A stretch of DNA of 64,000 nucleotides from Pantoea sp. alder81 (GCF_020179835.1 NZ_JAIUDA010000009.1:124001-188000); one strand, 5' to 3'. Positions 1 through 9,114 are shown, numbered from the stretch's first letter. Translations and numbers: made by a program. The notes: generated from the letters alone by a model not told the origin.

Positions 1-201
1 AATACCTCCTCAATGTTGCAGGATGTACGCGCACAGCGCCTGACAGAAATTGATTACATCACCGGCTACCTGCTGCGCCGCGCTCGCGCCCAGGGCATTT
101 CGTTGCCGGAAAACACCCGTTTGTACGATCTGATTAAACGCAAGGAGTCCCAATATGAGCGCGACCGCATCGGTTCTGGTTTGCCTGGCACATGGCAGTG
201 A
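1..201 (+). CDS. panE: 2-dehydropantoate 2-reductase, C-terminal end (partial)
   Basis: Only the last 66 residues are present; the gene begins before the window. The reading frame is open from base 1, and its segments LTEIDYITGYL and ENTRLYDLIKRKE match the C-terminus of E. coli PanE (ketopantoate reductase), which makes pantoate with NADPH in pantothenate and CoA synthesis. The next gene, yajL, starts 47 bases before this stop codon, so the two are overlapped and probably translationally coupled, as in E. coli. The catalytic and nucleotide-binding parts lie outside the window and cannot be checked. Confidence 0.9.
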   Translation, partial: NTSSMLQDVRAQRLTEIDYITGYLLRRARAQGISLPENTRLYDLIKRKESQYERDRIGSGLPGTWQ

Positions 202-766
202 AGAGATTGAAGCTGTCACCACTATCGACCTGCTGGTCCGCGCCGGCTTAAGCGTCACTACCGCCAGTGTCGAAAGTGATGGCACACGTGAGATCGTCTG
301 CTCACGCGGCGTGCGCCTGCTGGCCGATGCGCCTCTGGTCGAGGTGGCGGATAACGATTATGACGCAGTTGTGCTGCCCGGCGGCCTGAAGGGCGCAGAG
401 ACATTCCGTGACAGCCCATTGCTGGTGGAAACGGTGCGCCAGTTTCATCTGGCTGGGAAAATCGTTGCCGCGATATGTGCCGCACCCGGCACGGTGCTGA
501 TTCCGCATGACCTCTTCCCGGTGGGCAATATGACCGGCTTTCCTGGCTTGCGTGACACCATTCCTGACAAACACTGGATGGATCGCCGCGTGGTATGGGA
601 TCCGCGCGTCAACCTGCTATCCAGCCAGGGGCCAGGCACTTCGATTGATTTTGCACTGAAGCTGATTGATCTGCTGGTGGATAAAGAGAAAGCACGTGAA
701 GTCGCGTCACAGCTGGTGTTAGCGGCGGGGATTTATAACTATCAGGAATTTGAAGAGCGCGAATGA
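155..766 (+). CDS. yajL: DJ-1/PfpI-family protein YajL (protein deglycase/chaperone)
   Basis: This 203-residue protein belongs to the DJ-1/ThiJ/PfpI superfamily. E. coli YajL (196 aa) is linked to oxidative-stress protection, as a chaperone or a deglycase; the exact activity is debated. The nucleophile-elbow cysteine is Cys108 in AAICAAPG, and the conserved acidic partner is Glu17 in HGSEEIEAV. The ATG at 155 follows AAGGAG with good spacing and gives the same N-terminus as E. coli. It overlaps the end of panE and faces thiI convergently. The tail carries about seven extra residues compared with E. coli. Confidence 0.95.
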   Translation: MSATASVLVCLAHGSEEIEAVTTIDLLVRAGLSVTTASVESDGTREIVCSRGVRLLADAPLVEVADNDYDAVVLPGGLKGAETFRDSPLLVETVRQFHLAGKIVAAICAAPGTVLIPHDLFPVGNMTGFPGLRDTIPDKHWMDRRVVWDPRVNLLSSQGPGTSIDFALKLIDLLVDKEKAREVASQLVLAAGIYNYQEFEERE

Positions 767-793
767 AAAAAGGCCGCCAACCTGGCGACCTTT
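765..793 (-). terminator. Intrinsic terminator after thiI
   Basis: In the minus direction AGGTCGCC and GGCGGCCT form an 8-bp stem with one G-T wobble around a short loop, followed by six T. It lies between the convergent yajL and thiI and fits termination of thiI. Confidence 0.7.
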
Positions 794-836
794 CATCAAT
801 CAATCCACTGGGTGCGCCGGTGTGCGCACGCCAGAC

Positions 837-2285
837 TTACGGACGATAAACCTTCACGTTTTTAAAGCCCTGCTCATGCAGATACAGCGCCTGCAAACGG
901 CTCATCACGCCGCGATCGCAATACAGCAACCAGGTTTTGTTCTGATCCAAGTCACCAAACTGCGTGCTCAATTTATAGAACGGCAGGGATTTCACTTCCA
1001 CGCCTTGCAGCGCCAGCGGTGATGACTCTTGCTCATCCACAGAGCGGATATCCAGCACCACATCTTCCGCGGTGAATGAGACCACCGTCTCCACTTCAAC
1101 CACTTCTTCCTGTGCTTTCTCCGCGATTTCGCGGATATCCACATTGCTGGCTTCCTGCACCATGCGATTGAGGATCTCAAAATCGAAGTTCTGCTCTTCT
1201 GCTTCGATCTTCGCCTTCACCGCTTTCACCGTTGGGCTTTTCGAAATCACACCACAATATTCTGGCATGGTTTTCGCGAAGTCTTCGGTGCCGATATGGC
1301 GCGCCAAATCGATGATGTGCTCTTTATCATGCGAGATAAGCGGACGCAGGATCAGGGTATCCGAGGCGTTATCAATCAGACGCAGGTTGGTCAGTGTCTG
1401 GCTCGATACCTGGCCCAGTGCTTCACCGGTTACCAGCGCCTGCACGCCGTAGCGCTCAGCGACCATCGATGCCGCACGCACCATCATACGCTTCAGCACC
1501 ACGCCCATCTGGCCGTCGTCTACCTTCTCTAAAATCTCACCGACTACCGGCTCGAAGTTGATCGCCACAAAGCGCACACGATGCGAACGACCAAAACGCT
1601 GCCACAGATAATGCGCGACCTGACGGACGCCGATTTCATGGGCGGCACCGCCGAGGTTGAAGAAGCAGTAGTGCACGCGACAGCCACGACGCATCAGCAT
1701 ATAGCTGGAGACGCCGGAGTCGAAGCCGCCTGAGATCAGCGACAGTACATCTTCTTGTGTCCCGATCGGGAAACCACCCAGCCCTTCATAACGGCCGGTG
1801 ACCAGCAGCAGACGATCGTCTTCGATCTCGAGGTTGACCGTCACTTCGGGATTTTTCAATTGCACGCGTGCAGTCTCAATGTGTTGATTGAGGCCACCAC
1901 CCACGTAACGCTCGACATCAATCGAGCTGAAGCTGTGCTTGCCGCGACGCTTCACGCGCACGCAGAAACTTTTCCCTTCCAGACGTTCACGATTCAGCGC
2001 CAGAGCCTGCTCGAAGATATCGTGCATATCGGTGTAAGGCTGATCCTCAACCTCCAGTACATGGTGAATACCGGGAATACGCGTGAGCTCATCGATAACG
2101 ACGGTACGCAGCGCTTCTTTTTTAGCGCGTACTTCAATATGGTCCCAGTGACGCACCACGGCGATTTCGTCGTCGACAGTACGCAGGGTATTGCGGATGT
2201 TACCGGTCAGGATCTTGATAAAGCGCAGACGCACCGACTGACTTTTGATGGTGATTTCAGGGAAGAGCTTAATGATAAACTTCAT
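837..2285 (-). CDS. thiI: tRNA 4-thiouridine sulfurtransferase ThiI
   Basis: ThiI transfers persulfide sulfur to U8 of tRNA and to ThiS for the thiamine thiazole. The protein has 482 residues, the same as E. coli. In order it has an N-terminal ferredoxin-like/THUMP region, a PP-loop ATPase motif (SGGFDSGVSS) and a C-terminal rhodanese domain. The persulfide-carrying Cys456 (WLLYCDRGV) and the resolving Cys344 (MPEYCGVIS) fall at the E. coli positions. The ATG start gives the canonical MKFIIKLFPE. It is divergent from xseB and convergent with yajL. Confidence 0.98.
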   Translation of the reverse strand: MKFIIKLFPEITIKSQSVRLRFIKILTGNIRNTLRTVDDEIAVVRHWDHIEVRAKKEALRTVVIDELTRIPGIHHVLEVEDQPYTDMHDIFEQALALNRERLEGKSFCVRVKRRGKHSFSSIDVERYVGGGLNQHIETARVQLKNPEVTVNLEIEDDRLLLVTGRYEGLGGFPIGTQEDVLSLISGGFDSGVSSYMLMRRGCRVHYCFFNLGGAAHEIGVRQVAHYLWQRFGRSHRVRFVAINFEPVVGEILEKVDDGQMGVVLKRMMVRAASMVAERYGVQALVTGEALGQVSSQTLTNLRLIDNASDTLILRPLISHDKEHIIDLARHIGTEDFAKTMPEYCGVISKSPTVKAVKAKIEAEEQNFDFEILNRMVQEASNVDIREIAEKAQEEVVEVETVVSFTAEDVVLDIRSVDEQESSPLALQGVEVKSLPFYKLSTQFGDLDQNKTWLLYCDRGVMSRLQALYLHEQGFKNVKVYRP

Positions 2286-2518
2286 GGCGACACAGCTTCG
2301 TTGGGCAAATAAGTGCTAAAAACATCGGCACTTAACTGGTAAAATCATATAATTACGGGTAACGCAGAAGCGCCCGCATCCGAGGCGCAAAAGTATACCA
2401 CCTTTGTCAGATGACCGCTTCTGCAACCGCAATCACATTCATTATTTTGCTAATTATTCCTCGTCGGCTACCATGACCGATTGCAAGATGATTCCTAACC
2501 TGTGAGTCGACACTGATT

Positions 2519-2761
2519 ATGCCGAAAAAAGCCGAAGCGCCAGCCAGTTTTGAAAGCGCATTACAGCAGCTGGAACAAATCGTCAGCCGTCTGGAAAGTG
2601 GTGAACTGCCGCTGGAAGAAGCGCTGAACGAATTTGAACGCGGCGTACAGCTGGCACGCACCGGTCAGCAAACCCTGCAGCAGGCTGAACAGCGCGTACA
2701 GATTCTGCTCAGCGATGACAAAGATGCTGCGCTCGCGCCGTTCACACCGGAAAATGACTGA
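2519..2761 (+). CDS. xseB: Exodeoxyribonuclease VII small subunit
   Basis: This 80-residue XseB subunit partners the large subunit XseA (not in this window) in ExoVII, which degrades single-stranded DNA from both ends. The family signature is clear: SFESALQQLEQIVSRLESG followed by LEEALNEFERGV, a helical hairpin. Length matches E. coli. The TGA stop overlaps the ATG of ispA by one base, so it is the first gene of an xseB-ispA-dxs operon with tight translational coupling. Confidence 0.97.
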   Translation: MPKKAEAPASFESALQQLEQIVSRLESGELPLEEALNEFERGVQLARTGQQTLQQAEQRVQILLSDDKDAALAPFTPEND

Positions 2762-3660
2762 TGGATTTCGCCAAATTACTCAACGCGTATCACGAACGCG
2801 TTAATCTGGCGTTGACACGCTTAATAGATCCACTTCCTTTTCAGAGTTCTCCTCTGGTGCAATCCATGCAATATGGGGCACTATTAGGCGGTAAGCGTCT
2901 GCGTCCATTTTTGGTTTACGCCACGGGCGAGATGTTAAAGGCCGATGCGGCCAGCCTGGATGCTCCGGCCGCTGCCGTAGAGTGCATCCATGCTTACTCT
3001 CTGATTCATGATGATCTGCCCGCGATGGATGACGATGCGTTACGTCGTGGACAACCAACCTGCCATATTAAATATGGTGAAGACACAGCGATTCTCGCTG
3101 GTGATGCGTTGCAAACCCTGGCGTTTTCGATTCTGGCCGATGAGCCAATGCCCGGCGTCAGCCCGCAAGATCGCATTGCGATGATCTCCGAACTGGCTCA
3201 GGCCAGCGGTGTGGCAGGCATGTGCGGTGGCCAGGCGCTGGATCTCGCCGCTGAAGGCAAGCACATTGACCTCGCCCAGCTGGAGCAGATTCATCGTCAT
3301 AAAACCGGCGCATTGATTCGCGCTGCGGTGCGTCTTGGCGCACTGACGGCGGGTGAACGTGGCCGTGCGGCACTTCCGGTACTGGATACCTACGCCAACG
3401 CCATTGGACTGGCGTTCCAGGTGCAGGATGACATTCTTGATGTGGTGGGCGATACCGCGGTGCTGGGCAAAACTCAGGGCGCGGATCAGGCGTTGGGTAA
3501 GAGCACTTATCCGGCGCTGATGGGACTGGAAAATGCCCGCAGCAAAGCGTGGGATCTTTATCAGGAAGCACTGGGCGCGTTAGAGATTCTGGCGGCGCAG
3601 TCCTACGACACCACCGCATTACAAGCACTGGCAAGCTTCATAATTGAACGCGATAAATAA
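2761..3660 (+). CDS. ispA: (2E,6E)-Farnesyl diphosphate synthase
   Basis: IspA condenses IPP with DMAPP and then geranyl diphosphate to give farnesyl diphosphate for undecaprenyl and octaprenyl chains. The 299-residue protein has the first Asp-rich motif (HDDLPAMDDD), preceded by GGKRLRPF, and the second (QDDILDVVGD) that bind the diphosphate-Mg clusters. It starts one base inside the xseB stop and ends 19 bases before dxs, which supplies its substrate pathway, so it is the middle gene of the isoprenoid operon. Confidence 0.97.
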   Translation: MDFAKLLNAYHERVNLALTRLIDPLPFQSSPLVQSMQYGALLGGKRLRPFLVYATGEMLKADAASLDAPAAAVECIHAYSLIHDDLPAMDDDALRRGQPTCHIKYGEDTAILAGDALQTLAFSILADEPMPGVSPQDRIAMISELAQASGVAGMCGGQALDLAAEGKHIDLAQLEQIHRHKTGALIRAAVRLGALTAGERGRAALPVLDTYANAIGLAFQVQDDILDVVGDTAVLGKTQGADQALGKSTYPALMGLENARSKAWDLYQEALGALEILAAQSYDTTALQALASFIIERDK

Positions 3661-3679
3661 CTTTCATAATGAGTCTCTG

Positions 3680-5545
3680 ATGAGTTTTGATATTGCAAAA
3701 TACCCGACACTGGCATTAGCGAGCACGGTTCAGGAATTACGTTTATTACCGAAAGAAAAACTTCCGGTACTGTGTGACGAGCTGCGTCAGTATCTGCTGG
3801 ATAGCGTGAGCCGATCTTCCGGCCACTTTGCTTCGGGTCTGGGCGTCGTCGAACTAACAGTCGCGCTGCATTATGTTTATAACACCCCGTTTGACCATCT
3901 GGTGTGGGACGTCGGCCATCAGGCCTATCCGCATAAGATTCTGACCGGACGCCGCGATCGTATCGGCACTATCCGCCAGAAAAATGGCCTGCATCCGTTC
4001 CCATGGCGCGGCGAAAGTGAATACGACGTCTTGAGCGTCGGTCACTCATCAACCTCGATCAGCGCCGGATTGGGCATGGCGGTTGCCGCTGAGCGTGAAG
4101 GCAAAGGACGTCGTACCGCCTGTATTATTGGCGATGGCGCCATCACCGCGGGCATGGCGTTCGAAGCCATGAACCACGCAGGCGATATCAAACCTGACAT
4201 GCTGGTGATCCTTAACGACAACGAGATGTCGATCTCCGAGAACGTTGGCGCACTCAACAATCGTCTGGCACAGATTCTCTCCGGCAAAACCTATTCACGT
4301 CTGCGCGAAGGTGGAAAACGCGTGCTGGGCGGGCTGCCTCCGATCAAAGAGCTGGTGAAGCGCACCGAAGAGCACCTGAAAGGCATGGTGGTGCCGGGCA
4401 CACTGTTTGAAGAGCTGGGCTTTAACTATATCGGTCCGGTTGATGGCCACGATGTGCTGACGCTAGTAAGCACGCTGAAGAATATGCGCGACCTGAAAGG
4501 CCCGCAGTTCCTGCACATCATGACCAAAAAGGGCAAAGGCTACGCGCCTGCCGAACAAGATCCTATCGCCTGGCATGCGGTACCGAAGTTCGATCCGGCC
4601 AGTGGTTCTCTGCCAAAAAGCGCGCCTGGCCTGCCGAGTTACTCGAAGATTTTCGGTAGCTGGCTGAGCGAAATGGCCGCTGACGATCCGCGATTGATGG
4701 CGGTGACGCCGGCGATGCGTGAAGGCTCCGGCATGGTCAGCTACTCTCGTGACTATCCTCAGCAATACTTTGACGTGGCGATTGCCGAGCAGCACGCGGT
4801 GACGTTTGCCGCGGGCATGGCGATTGGTGGTTATAAGCCGGTGGTGGCGATTTACTCCACCTTCCTGCAGCGCGCTTACGATCAGCTGATTCACGATGTG
4901 GCGATCCAGAAGCTGCCGGTGCTGTTTGCTATCGATCGCGGCGGCATCGTGGGTGCTGATGGCCAGACGCATCAGGGCGCGTTTGATATCGCCTTCCTGC
5001 GCTGTGTACCAGAGATGGTGATCATGACGCCAAGCGACGAAAACGAATGTCGCCAGATGCTGTACACCGGCTATCACTATCAGGATGGGCCGAGTGCGGT
5101 ACGTTACCCGCGCGGCACCGGCACCGGCGCAACACTGGAGCCCCTGGCCAGCCTGCCGCTGGGCAAAGGCATTGTGAAGCGCCGCGGTGAAAAACTGGCG
5201 ATCCTTAACTTCGGTACGTTGTTGCCTGAAGCGCAGGCTGCCGCTGAAGCGCTTAACGCCACGCTGGTGGATATGCGTTTTGTGAAGCCGCTGGATGAAG
5301 CCCTGATCGCCGAACTGGCCACCATCCATGATTCGCTGGTGACGCTGGAAGAAGGCGCCATCAAAGGCGGAGCCGGTAGCGGCGTCAACGAATACGTGAT
5401 GGCGAAACGTCTGCGTGTGCATGTGCTGAACCTCGGCCTGCCGGATGAGTTTATCCCGCAAGGCACGCAGGAAGAAGTTCGTCAGGATTATCAGCTGGAT
5501 GCCGTGGGTATTCAGCAACAAATCACTGACTGGCTGGCGCAGTAA
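3680..5545 (+). CDS. dxs: 1-deoxy-D-xylulose-5-phosphate synthase
   Basis: Dxs uses thiamine diphosphate to join pyruvate and glyceraldehyde-3-phosphate, the first step of the MEP isoprenoid pathway. The start chosen is the ATG at 3680 (MSFDIAKYP), which matches E. coli and gives 621 residues; an in-frame upstream start at 3644 would add twelve unrelated residues overlapping ispA. The ThDP motif GDGAITAGMAFEAMNHAG, the histidine in DVGHQAYPH and the transketolase pyrimidine domain (DVAIAEQHAVTFAAG) are intact. It is the last gene of xseB-ispA-dxs. Confidence 0.97.
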   Translation: MSFDIAKYPTLALASTVQELRLLPKEKLPVLCDELRQYLLDSVSRSSGHFASGLGVVELTVALHYVYNTPFDHLVWDVGHQAYPHKILTGRRDRIGTIRQKNGLHPFPWRGESEYDVLSVGHSSTSISAGLGMAVAAEREGKGRRTACIIGDGAITAGMAFEAMNHAGDIKPDMLVILNDNEMSISENVGALNNRLAQILSGKTYSRLREGGKRVLGGLPPIKELVKRTEEHLKGMVVPGTLFEELGFNYIGPVDGHDVLTLVSTLKNMRDLKGPQFLHIMTKKGKGYAPAEQDPIAWHAVPKFDPASGSLPKSAPGLPSYSKIFGSWLSEMAADDPRLMAVTPAMREGSGMVSYSRDYPQQYFDVAIAEQHAVTFAAGMAIGGYKPVVAIYSTFLQRAYDQLIHDVAIQKLPVLFAIDRGGIVGADGQTHQGAFDIAFLRCVPEMVIMTPSDENECRQMLYTGYHYQDGPSAVRYPRGTGTGATLEPLASLPLGKGIVKRRGEKLAILNFGTLLPEAQAAAEALNATLVDMRFVKPLDEALIAELATIHDSLVTLEEGAIKGGAGSGVNEYVMAKRLRVHVLNLGLPDEFIPQGTQEEVRQDYQLDAVGIQQQITDWLAQ

Positions 5546-5607
5546 TCCCCTCCCCGCTCCTGCTGCTATGCTTAGGGCATTCCTAACGCATAAGAGCAGG
5601 AGCTCCC

Positions 5608-6582
5608 ATGAAAACCATTCGTTTAGGCCAAACCGACTTAGAGGTTTCGCGTCTCTGTTTAGGCTGCATGACTTACGGCGATCCGATGCGCGGCAATCAC
5701 GCATGGACCCTGCCCGAAGAGAGCAGTCGACCGCTGATCAAACAGGCGTTAGACGCCGGGATTAACTTTTTCGACACCGCCAACAGCTACTCCGATGGCA
5801 GCAGCGAAGAGATTGTCGGACGTGCTCTGAAAGAATTCGCCCAACGCGATCAGGTTGTCGTCGCCACCAAAGTCTATTTCCCGCTCAGCAATCTCTCTCA
5901 GGGCCTGTCGCGTAACAACATCCTGCAATCTATCGACGACAGCCTGACGCGCCTCGGCATGGAGTACGTTGACCTGTTGCAGATTCACCGCTGGGATTAC
6001 GACACGCCGATCGAAGAGACGCTGGAAGCGCTCAATGATGTGGTGAAAGCCGGTAAAGCACGCTACATCGGCGCTTCTTCCATGCATGCTTCCCAGTTCG
6101 CTCAGGCGCTGGATCTGCAAAAGCAGAATGGCTGGGCGCGTTTTGTCAGCATGCAGGATCAGTACAACCTTATTCAGCGCGAAGAAGAAAACGAGATGCA
6201 CCCGCTGTGTGAACGAGAAGGCATTGCAGTGCTGCCGTGGAGCCCGCTGGCACGCGGCAAGCTCACGCGTCCATGGGGTGAAACCACCGCGCGTTCGGTA
6301 TCGGATAACGTGATGGAGAAACTGTATACCGGCACCGAGGAGAACGATGCAGCGATTGCAGAGCGTCTGGCAACCATTGCCGCCGATAAAGGCGTGACGC
6401 GTGCACAAGTGGCGCTGGCGTGGCTGCTGCATAAACCGGTAGTGACCGCGCCGATCATTGGTGCATCACGTGAGCAGCAGTTTGCCGAATTGGTTAAAGC
6501 GGTGGATGTGGAGTTGAGTTCAACGGATATCGCTGAGCTGGAGACGGTGTATCAACCGCATCCGGTGGTGGGATTCGAGTAG
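5608..6582 (+). CDS. yajO: Aldo-keto reductase YajO
   Basis: This 324-residue NADPH-dependent aldo-keto reductase is equal in length to E. coli YajO, which has been linked to thiamine-related and aldehyde reduction; the physiological substrate is uncertain. The catalytic tyrosine lies in FFDTANSYSDG, the partner lysine in VVVATKVYF, and the histidine in LLQIHRWD. The start is preceded by AGCAGGAGCTCCC. It follows dxs by 62 bases on the same strand and may be its distal partner. The TAG stop is part of a GTAGCGG repeat element. Confidence 0.93.
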   Translation: MKTIRLGQTDLEVSRLCLGCMTYGDPMRGNHAWTLPEESSRPLIKQALDAGINFFDTANSYSDGSSEEIVGRALKEFAQRDQVVVATKVYFPLSNLSQGLSRNNILQSIDDSLTRLGMEYVDLLQIHRWDYDTPIEETLEALNDVVKAGKARYIGASSMHASQFAQALDLQKQNGWARFVSMQDQYNLIQREEENEMHPLCEREGIAVLPWSPLARGKLTRPWGETTARSVSDNVMEKLYTGTEENDAAIAERLATIAADKGVTRAQVALAWLLHKPVVTAPIIGASREQQFAELVKAVDVELSSTDIAELETVYQPHPVVGFE

Positions 6583-6698
6583 CGGTAAATTCGCGCAATA
6601 AACTGCGCCGCTACCGCACAAATCTGCAACGTTAAACATCTGCAATGAATTGCGCTGCTAACGGACAAATCTGTAGCGGCGCGATTCATCGCGCAATG
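6579..6698. repeat. REP-like palindromic repeats, locus A
   Basis: Two palindromic units lie between the convergent yajO and pgpA. Unit 1 runs from GTAGCGG (6579) to CCGCTAC (6614); unit 2 pairs TGCAATGAATTGCGC (6641) with GTAGCGGCGCGATTCATC (6672). The same core occurs near 27.2 kb and 36.2 kb. The first unit includes the yajO stop codon. Confidence 0.8.
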
Positions 6699-6702
6699 TG
6701 AA

Positions 6703-7203
6703 TTAAAGCACCAGCCCCAATCCATACAAAATCGCCGCTGATATCACACCCGCGATAATGTCATCAACCATAATGCCCATGCCGCCATGCACATTCTGAT
6801 CGAACCAGCGAATCGGCCAGGGTTTCCACATATCAAAGATACGGAAGATGACAAACCCGGCCAGCACCCACTGCCAGCTCATTGCCGGAATGGCCATCAG
6901 CGTGATCCACATACCGATGAATTCATCCCATACAATGCTGCCATGGTCGTGAACGCCCATGTCTTTCGCCGTGCGATGACACAGATAAACGCCCACGCTG
7001 ATGCCAATCAGCACCAGCAGGGAGTAAATCTGCAATGGCAAAAACGTCATCAGCCACCAGAAGGGAATCGCCGCAATCGAACCGGCGGTGCCTGGCATAA
7101 TCGGGCTCAGGCCACTGCCAAAACCGACTGCCAGCAGATGCCATGGGTTGCTCAGGCGCAAACGGCCTTTCGCTACATCTTTACTTGCCGCCAAAGTGAT
7201 CAA
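6703..7203 (-). CDS. pgpA: Phosphatidylglycerophosphatase A
   Basis: PgpA is an inner-membrane phosphatase that dephosphorylates phosphatidylglycerophosphate to phosphatidylglycerol. This 166-residue protein retains the motifs SNPWHLLAVGFGSG, GSIVWDEFIGMW and GGMGIMVDDI expected of the family, with several membrane segments. The start is unusual: no ATG fits, and a TTG at 7203 gives the same spacing to KDVAK as in E. coli PgpA, although a second TTG at 7194 has better Shine-Dalgarno spacing. It overlaps the end of thiL by 23 bases, as in E. coli. Confidence 0.93.
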   Translation of the reverse strand: MITLAASKDVAKGRLRLSNPWHLLAVGFGSGLSPIMPGTAGSIAAIPFWWLMTFLPLQIYSLLVLIGISVGVYLCHRTAKDMGVHDHGSIVWDEFIGMWITLMAIPAMSWQWVLAGFVIFRIFDMWKPWPIRWFDQNVHGGMGIMVDDIIAGVISAAILYGLGLVL

Positions 7204-8158
7204 ATCCCTTGTGATTAAAACTCCGCGGCTTGCCGTTTTCCAGCAGCGTCAACCCATCGGATTCAGGCGCAATCTGCCCGATGCAGGTGTAAGACACGCC
7301 GAGATGAGCCAGCGCCACGTCCAGCGCACCACGATTCACTTCCGGCACGGTAAAGCACAGCTCGTAATCTTCGCCGCCGCTTAAGGCCCAGGTCAGCACC
7401 TGTTCCGGTTCAAAATGATCGCGCAACGCAGCGGACAGCGGTAACGCTTCCAGATTGAGACGCGCACCAACGCGGCTGGCCGTAAGAATATGGCCGAGAT
7501 CGGCAATCAAACCATCGGAGATATCAATCGCCGAGGTCGCCAGATTGCGCAGTGCCTGGCCTTGCAGGACACGAGGCATCGGACGCAGATGGCGCTTTAT
7601 CAACACTTCATGCACGGCCGGATCGTTCAGGCGATGACGATGTTGCAGTAGCGACAAACCAGCCGCGCTGTCACCCAGCGTACCGGTAACAAAGATCCAG
7701 TCGCCAGGTTTGGCACCCGAACGCTTCAATGCGCGTCCTGTCGGCACCAGACCGTGAATACCCAACGTCAGGCTCAGCGGTCCGCGCGTGGTATCACCGC
7801 CAATCAGCTGCATATCGTAGTAATCCAGCAGCTCAAACAGGCTGTCGCTAAATGCCGCCAGCCAGCTTTCATTCACTTCAGGCAAGGTAATCGCCAGCGT
7901 CAACCACGCCGGGTCCGCGCCCATTGCCGCCAGATCACTCAGATTTACGGCCAGTGCTTTGTAACCCAGATCGGCAGGATGGATATCACGCAGGAAGTGC
8001 ACGCCCGCCACCAGCGTATCGGTGCTAATGGCCAGCGTCTGTTTTTCGGGCACGTTCAGTAACGCACAGTCGTCACCAATTCCCTTCTCCACATCGCGGC
8101 GGGAGCTGGTGACGCGATTAAAATAACGTGCGATCAGTTCGAATTCACCACAAGACAT
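7181..8158 (-). CDS. thiL: Thiamine-monophosphate kinase
   Basis: ThiL phosphorylates thiamine monophosphate to the active cofactor thiamine diphosphate. The 325-residue protein has the PurM-like ATP-binding fold: the N-terminal GIGDDCALL, the metal-binding LIGGDTTRGPLS and the later DISDGLIADLGH and SGGEDYELCF motifs. The ATG at 8158 gives MSCGEFELIARYF, matching the family. It lies downstream of nusB, separated by a hairpin with a T-run, and overlaps pgpA. Confidence 0.97.
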   Translation of the reverse strand: MSCGEFELIARYFNRVTSSRRDVEKGIGDDCALLNVPEKQTLAISTDTLVAGVHFLRDIHPADLGYKALAVNLSDLAAMGADPAWLTLAITLPEVNESWLAAFSDSLFELLDYYDMQLIGGDTTRGPLSLTLGIHGLVPTGRALKRSGAKPGDWIFVTGTLGDSAAGLSLLQHRHRLNDPAVHEVLIKRHLRPMPRVLQGQALRNLATSAIDISDGLIADLGHILTASRVGARLNLEALPLSAALRDHFEPEQVLTWALSGGEDYELCFTVPEVNRGALDVALAHLGVSYTCIGQIAPESDGLTLLENGKPRSFNHKGFDHFGGK

Positions 8159-8173
8159 AAGTCAGGTCTCAAT

Positions 8174-8199
8174 GAAAAAAAGGCCGGTAAACCGGCCTT
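8174..8199 (-). terminator. Terminator/attenuator between nusB and thiL
   Basis: In the minus direction GGCCGG-loop-CCGGCC, extended by flanking A/T pairs, is followed by seven T just before thiL. It would end or attenuate ribH-nusB transcripts before thiL-pgpA. Confidence 0.8.
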
Positions 8200-8204
8200 A
8201 TGCA

Positions 8205-8624
8205 TTATTTTTTGTTGGGTCTAATTTGTGGAGCTGCTTTATCCAGCACGCCGTTGACAAACTTGTGGCTGTCTTCAGCGCCAAACACCTTGGCCAGCTC
8301 GATGCCTTCGTTGATGGCCACTTTATAAGGCACATCAGAACGCTTGCTCAGCTCATACAGCGAAATACGCAGAATGGCTTTTTCTACCTGACCCAGCTCT
8401 TCCAGCTGACGTGACAGGTAAGGCTTCATCAGACCGTCCAGGTACGCGCTGTTAGTCGCCACACCGGCCAGCAATTCGCGGAAATAGCTAATATCGACGT
8501 CTTTGACGTCTTGTTCCGCCAGAAACTGGTATTCCACATCGGCAATGTCGTTCTTAGACAGCTGCCAGGAGTAAAGCGCCTGAACAGCGCACTCACGGGC
8601 GCGACGACGAGCAGCAGGTTTCAC
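8205..8624 (-). CDS. nusB: Transcription antitermination factor NusB
   Basis: NusB binds boxA RNA together with S10 (NusE) to form antitermination complexes on rRNA operons. The 139-residue sequence is almost colinear with E. coli NusB, from the Arg-rich N-terminus (KPAARRRARE) to the end (KAAPQIRPNKK). The start is GTG at 8624, also used in E. coli, behind GGAAGGGGA. It lies 19 bases after ribH on the same strand, the usual ribH-nusB pair. Confidence 0.98.
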   Translation of the reverse strand: MKPAARRRARECAVQALYSWQLSKNDIADVEYQFLAEQDVKDVDISYFRELLAGVATNSAYLDGLMKPYLSRQLEELGQVEKAILRISLYELSKRSDVPYKVAINEGIELAKVFGAEDSHKFVNGVLDKAAPQIRPNKK

Positions 8625-8643
8625 AAAATTCCCCTTCCAAAAA

Positions 8644-9114
8644 TCAGGCTTTGATGGCTTTCAATACGTTAATCATTTCGAGTGCAGTCAGGGCCGCTTC
8701 GGCGCCTTTATTACCTGCTTTAGTGCCGGCGCGTTCAATCGCCTGCTCGATGTTTTCGGTGGTTAACACGCCGAAAGTCACCGGAATTTCGCTGGTCATC
8801 GCCACGTTGGCAATACCAGAGCTGGCTTCACCTGCCACATATTCGAAGTGGGCGGTGCCGCCACGGATCACGGTTCCCAGTGCCACGATCGCGTCGTGCT
8901 TACCGGCTTTCGCCAGCGCGCGCGCTGCCAATGGCAGTTCGTAAGCGCCTGGAACCCAAACCACTGTGATGTTGTCTGCTTTGACCTGGCCAATACGCTT
9001 CAGCGCATCGATGGCGCCATCCAGCAAGCTGTCATTAATGAAGTTGTTAAAACGCGCAATAACGATGGCAATGTTAGCATCAGGCGTGGCAACAGGAGCT
9101 TCGATAACTTTCAT
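8644..9114 (-). CDS. ribH: 6,7-dimethyl-8-ribityllumazine synthase
   Basis: This enzyme (E. coli name RibE) condenses 5-amino-6-ribitylamino-uracil with dihydroxybutanone phosphate, the penultimate step of riboflavin synthesis. It normally assembles as an icosahedral 60-mer. The 156-residue protein has the substrate-site segments IVIARFNNFINDSLL, VPGAYELPLAA and GTVIRGGTAHFEYVAG, which includes the catalytic histidine. It lies 93 bases downstream of ribD and just upstream of nusB. Confidence 0.97.
   Translation of the reverse strand: MKVIEAPVATPDANIAIVIARFNNFINDSLLDGAIDALKRIGQVKADNITVVWVPGAYELPLAARALAKAGKHDAIVALGTVIRGGTAHFEYVAGEASSGIANVAMTSEIPVTFGVLTTENIEQAIERAGTKAGNKGAEAALTALEMINVLKAIKA

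Noticed and set aside
4463..5704. Long 413-codon frame on the minus strand
   Set aside because: It lies opposite dxs and has no family resemblance; dxs is certain.
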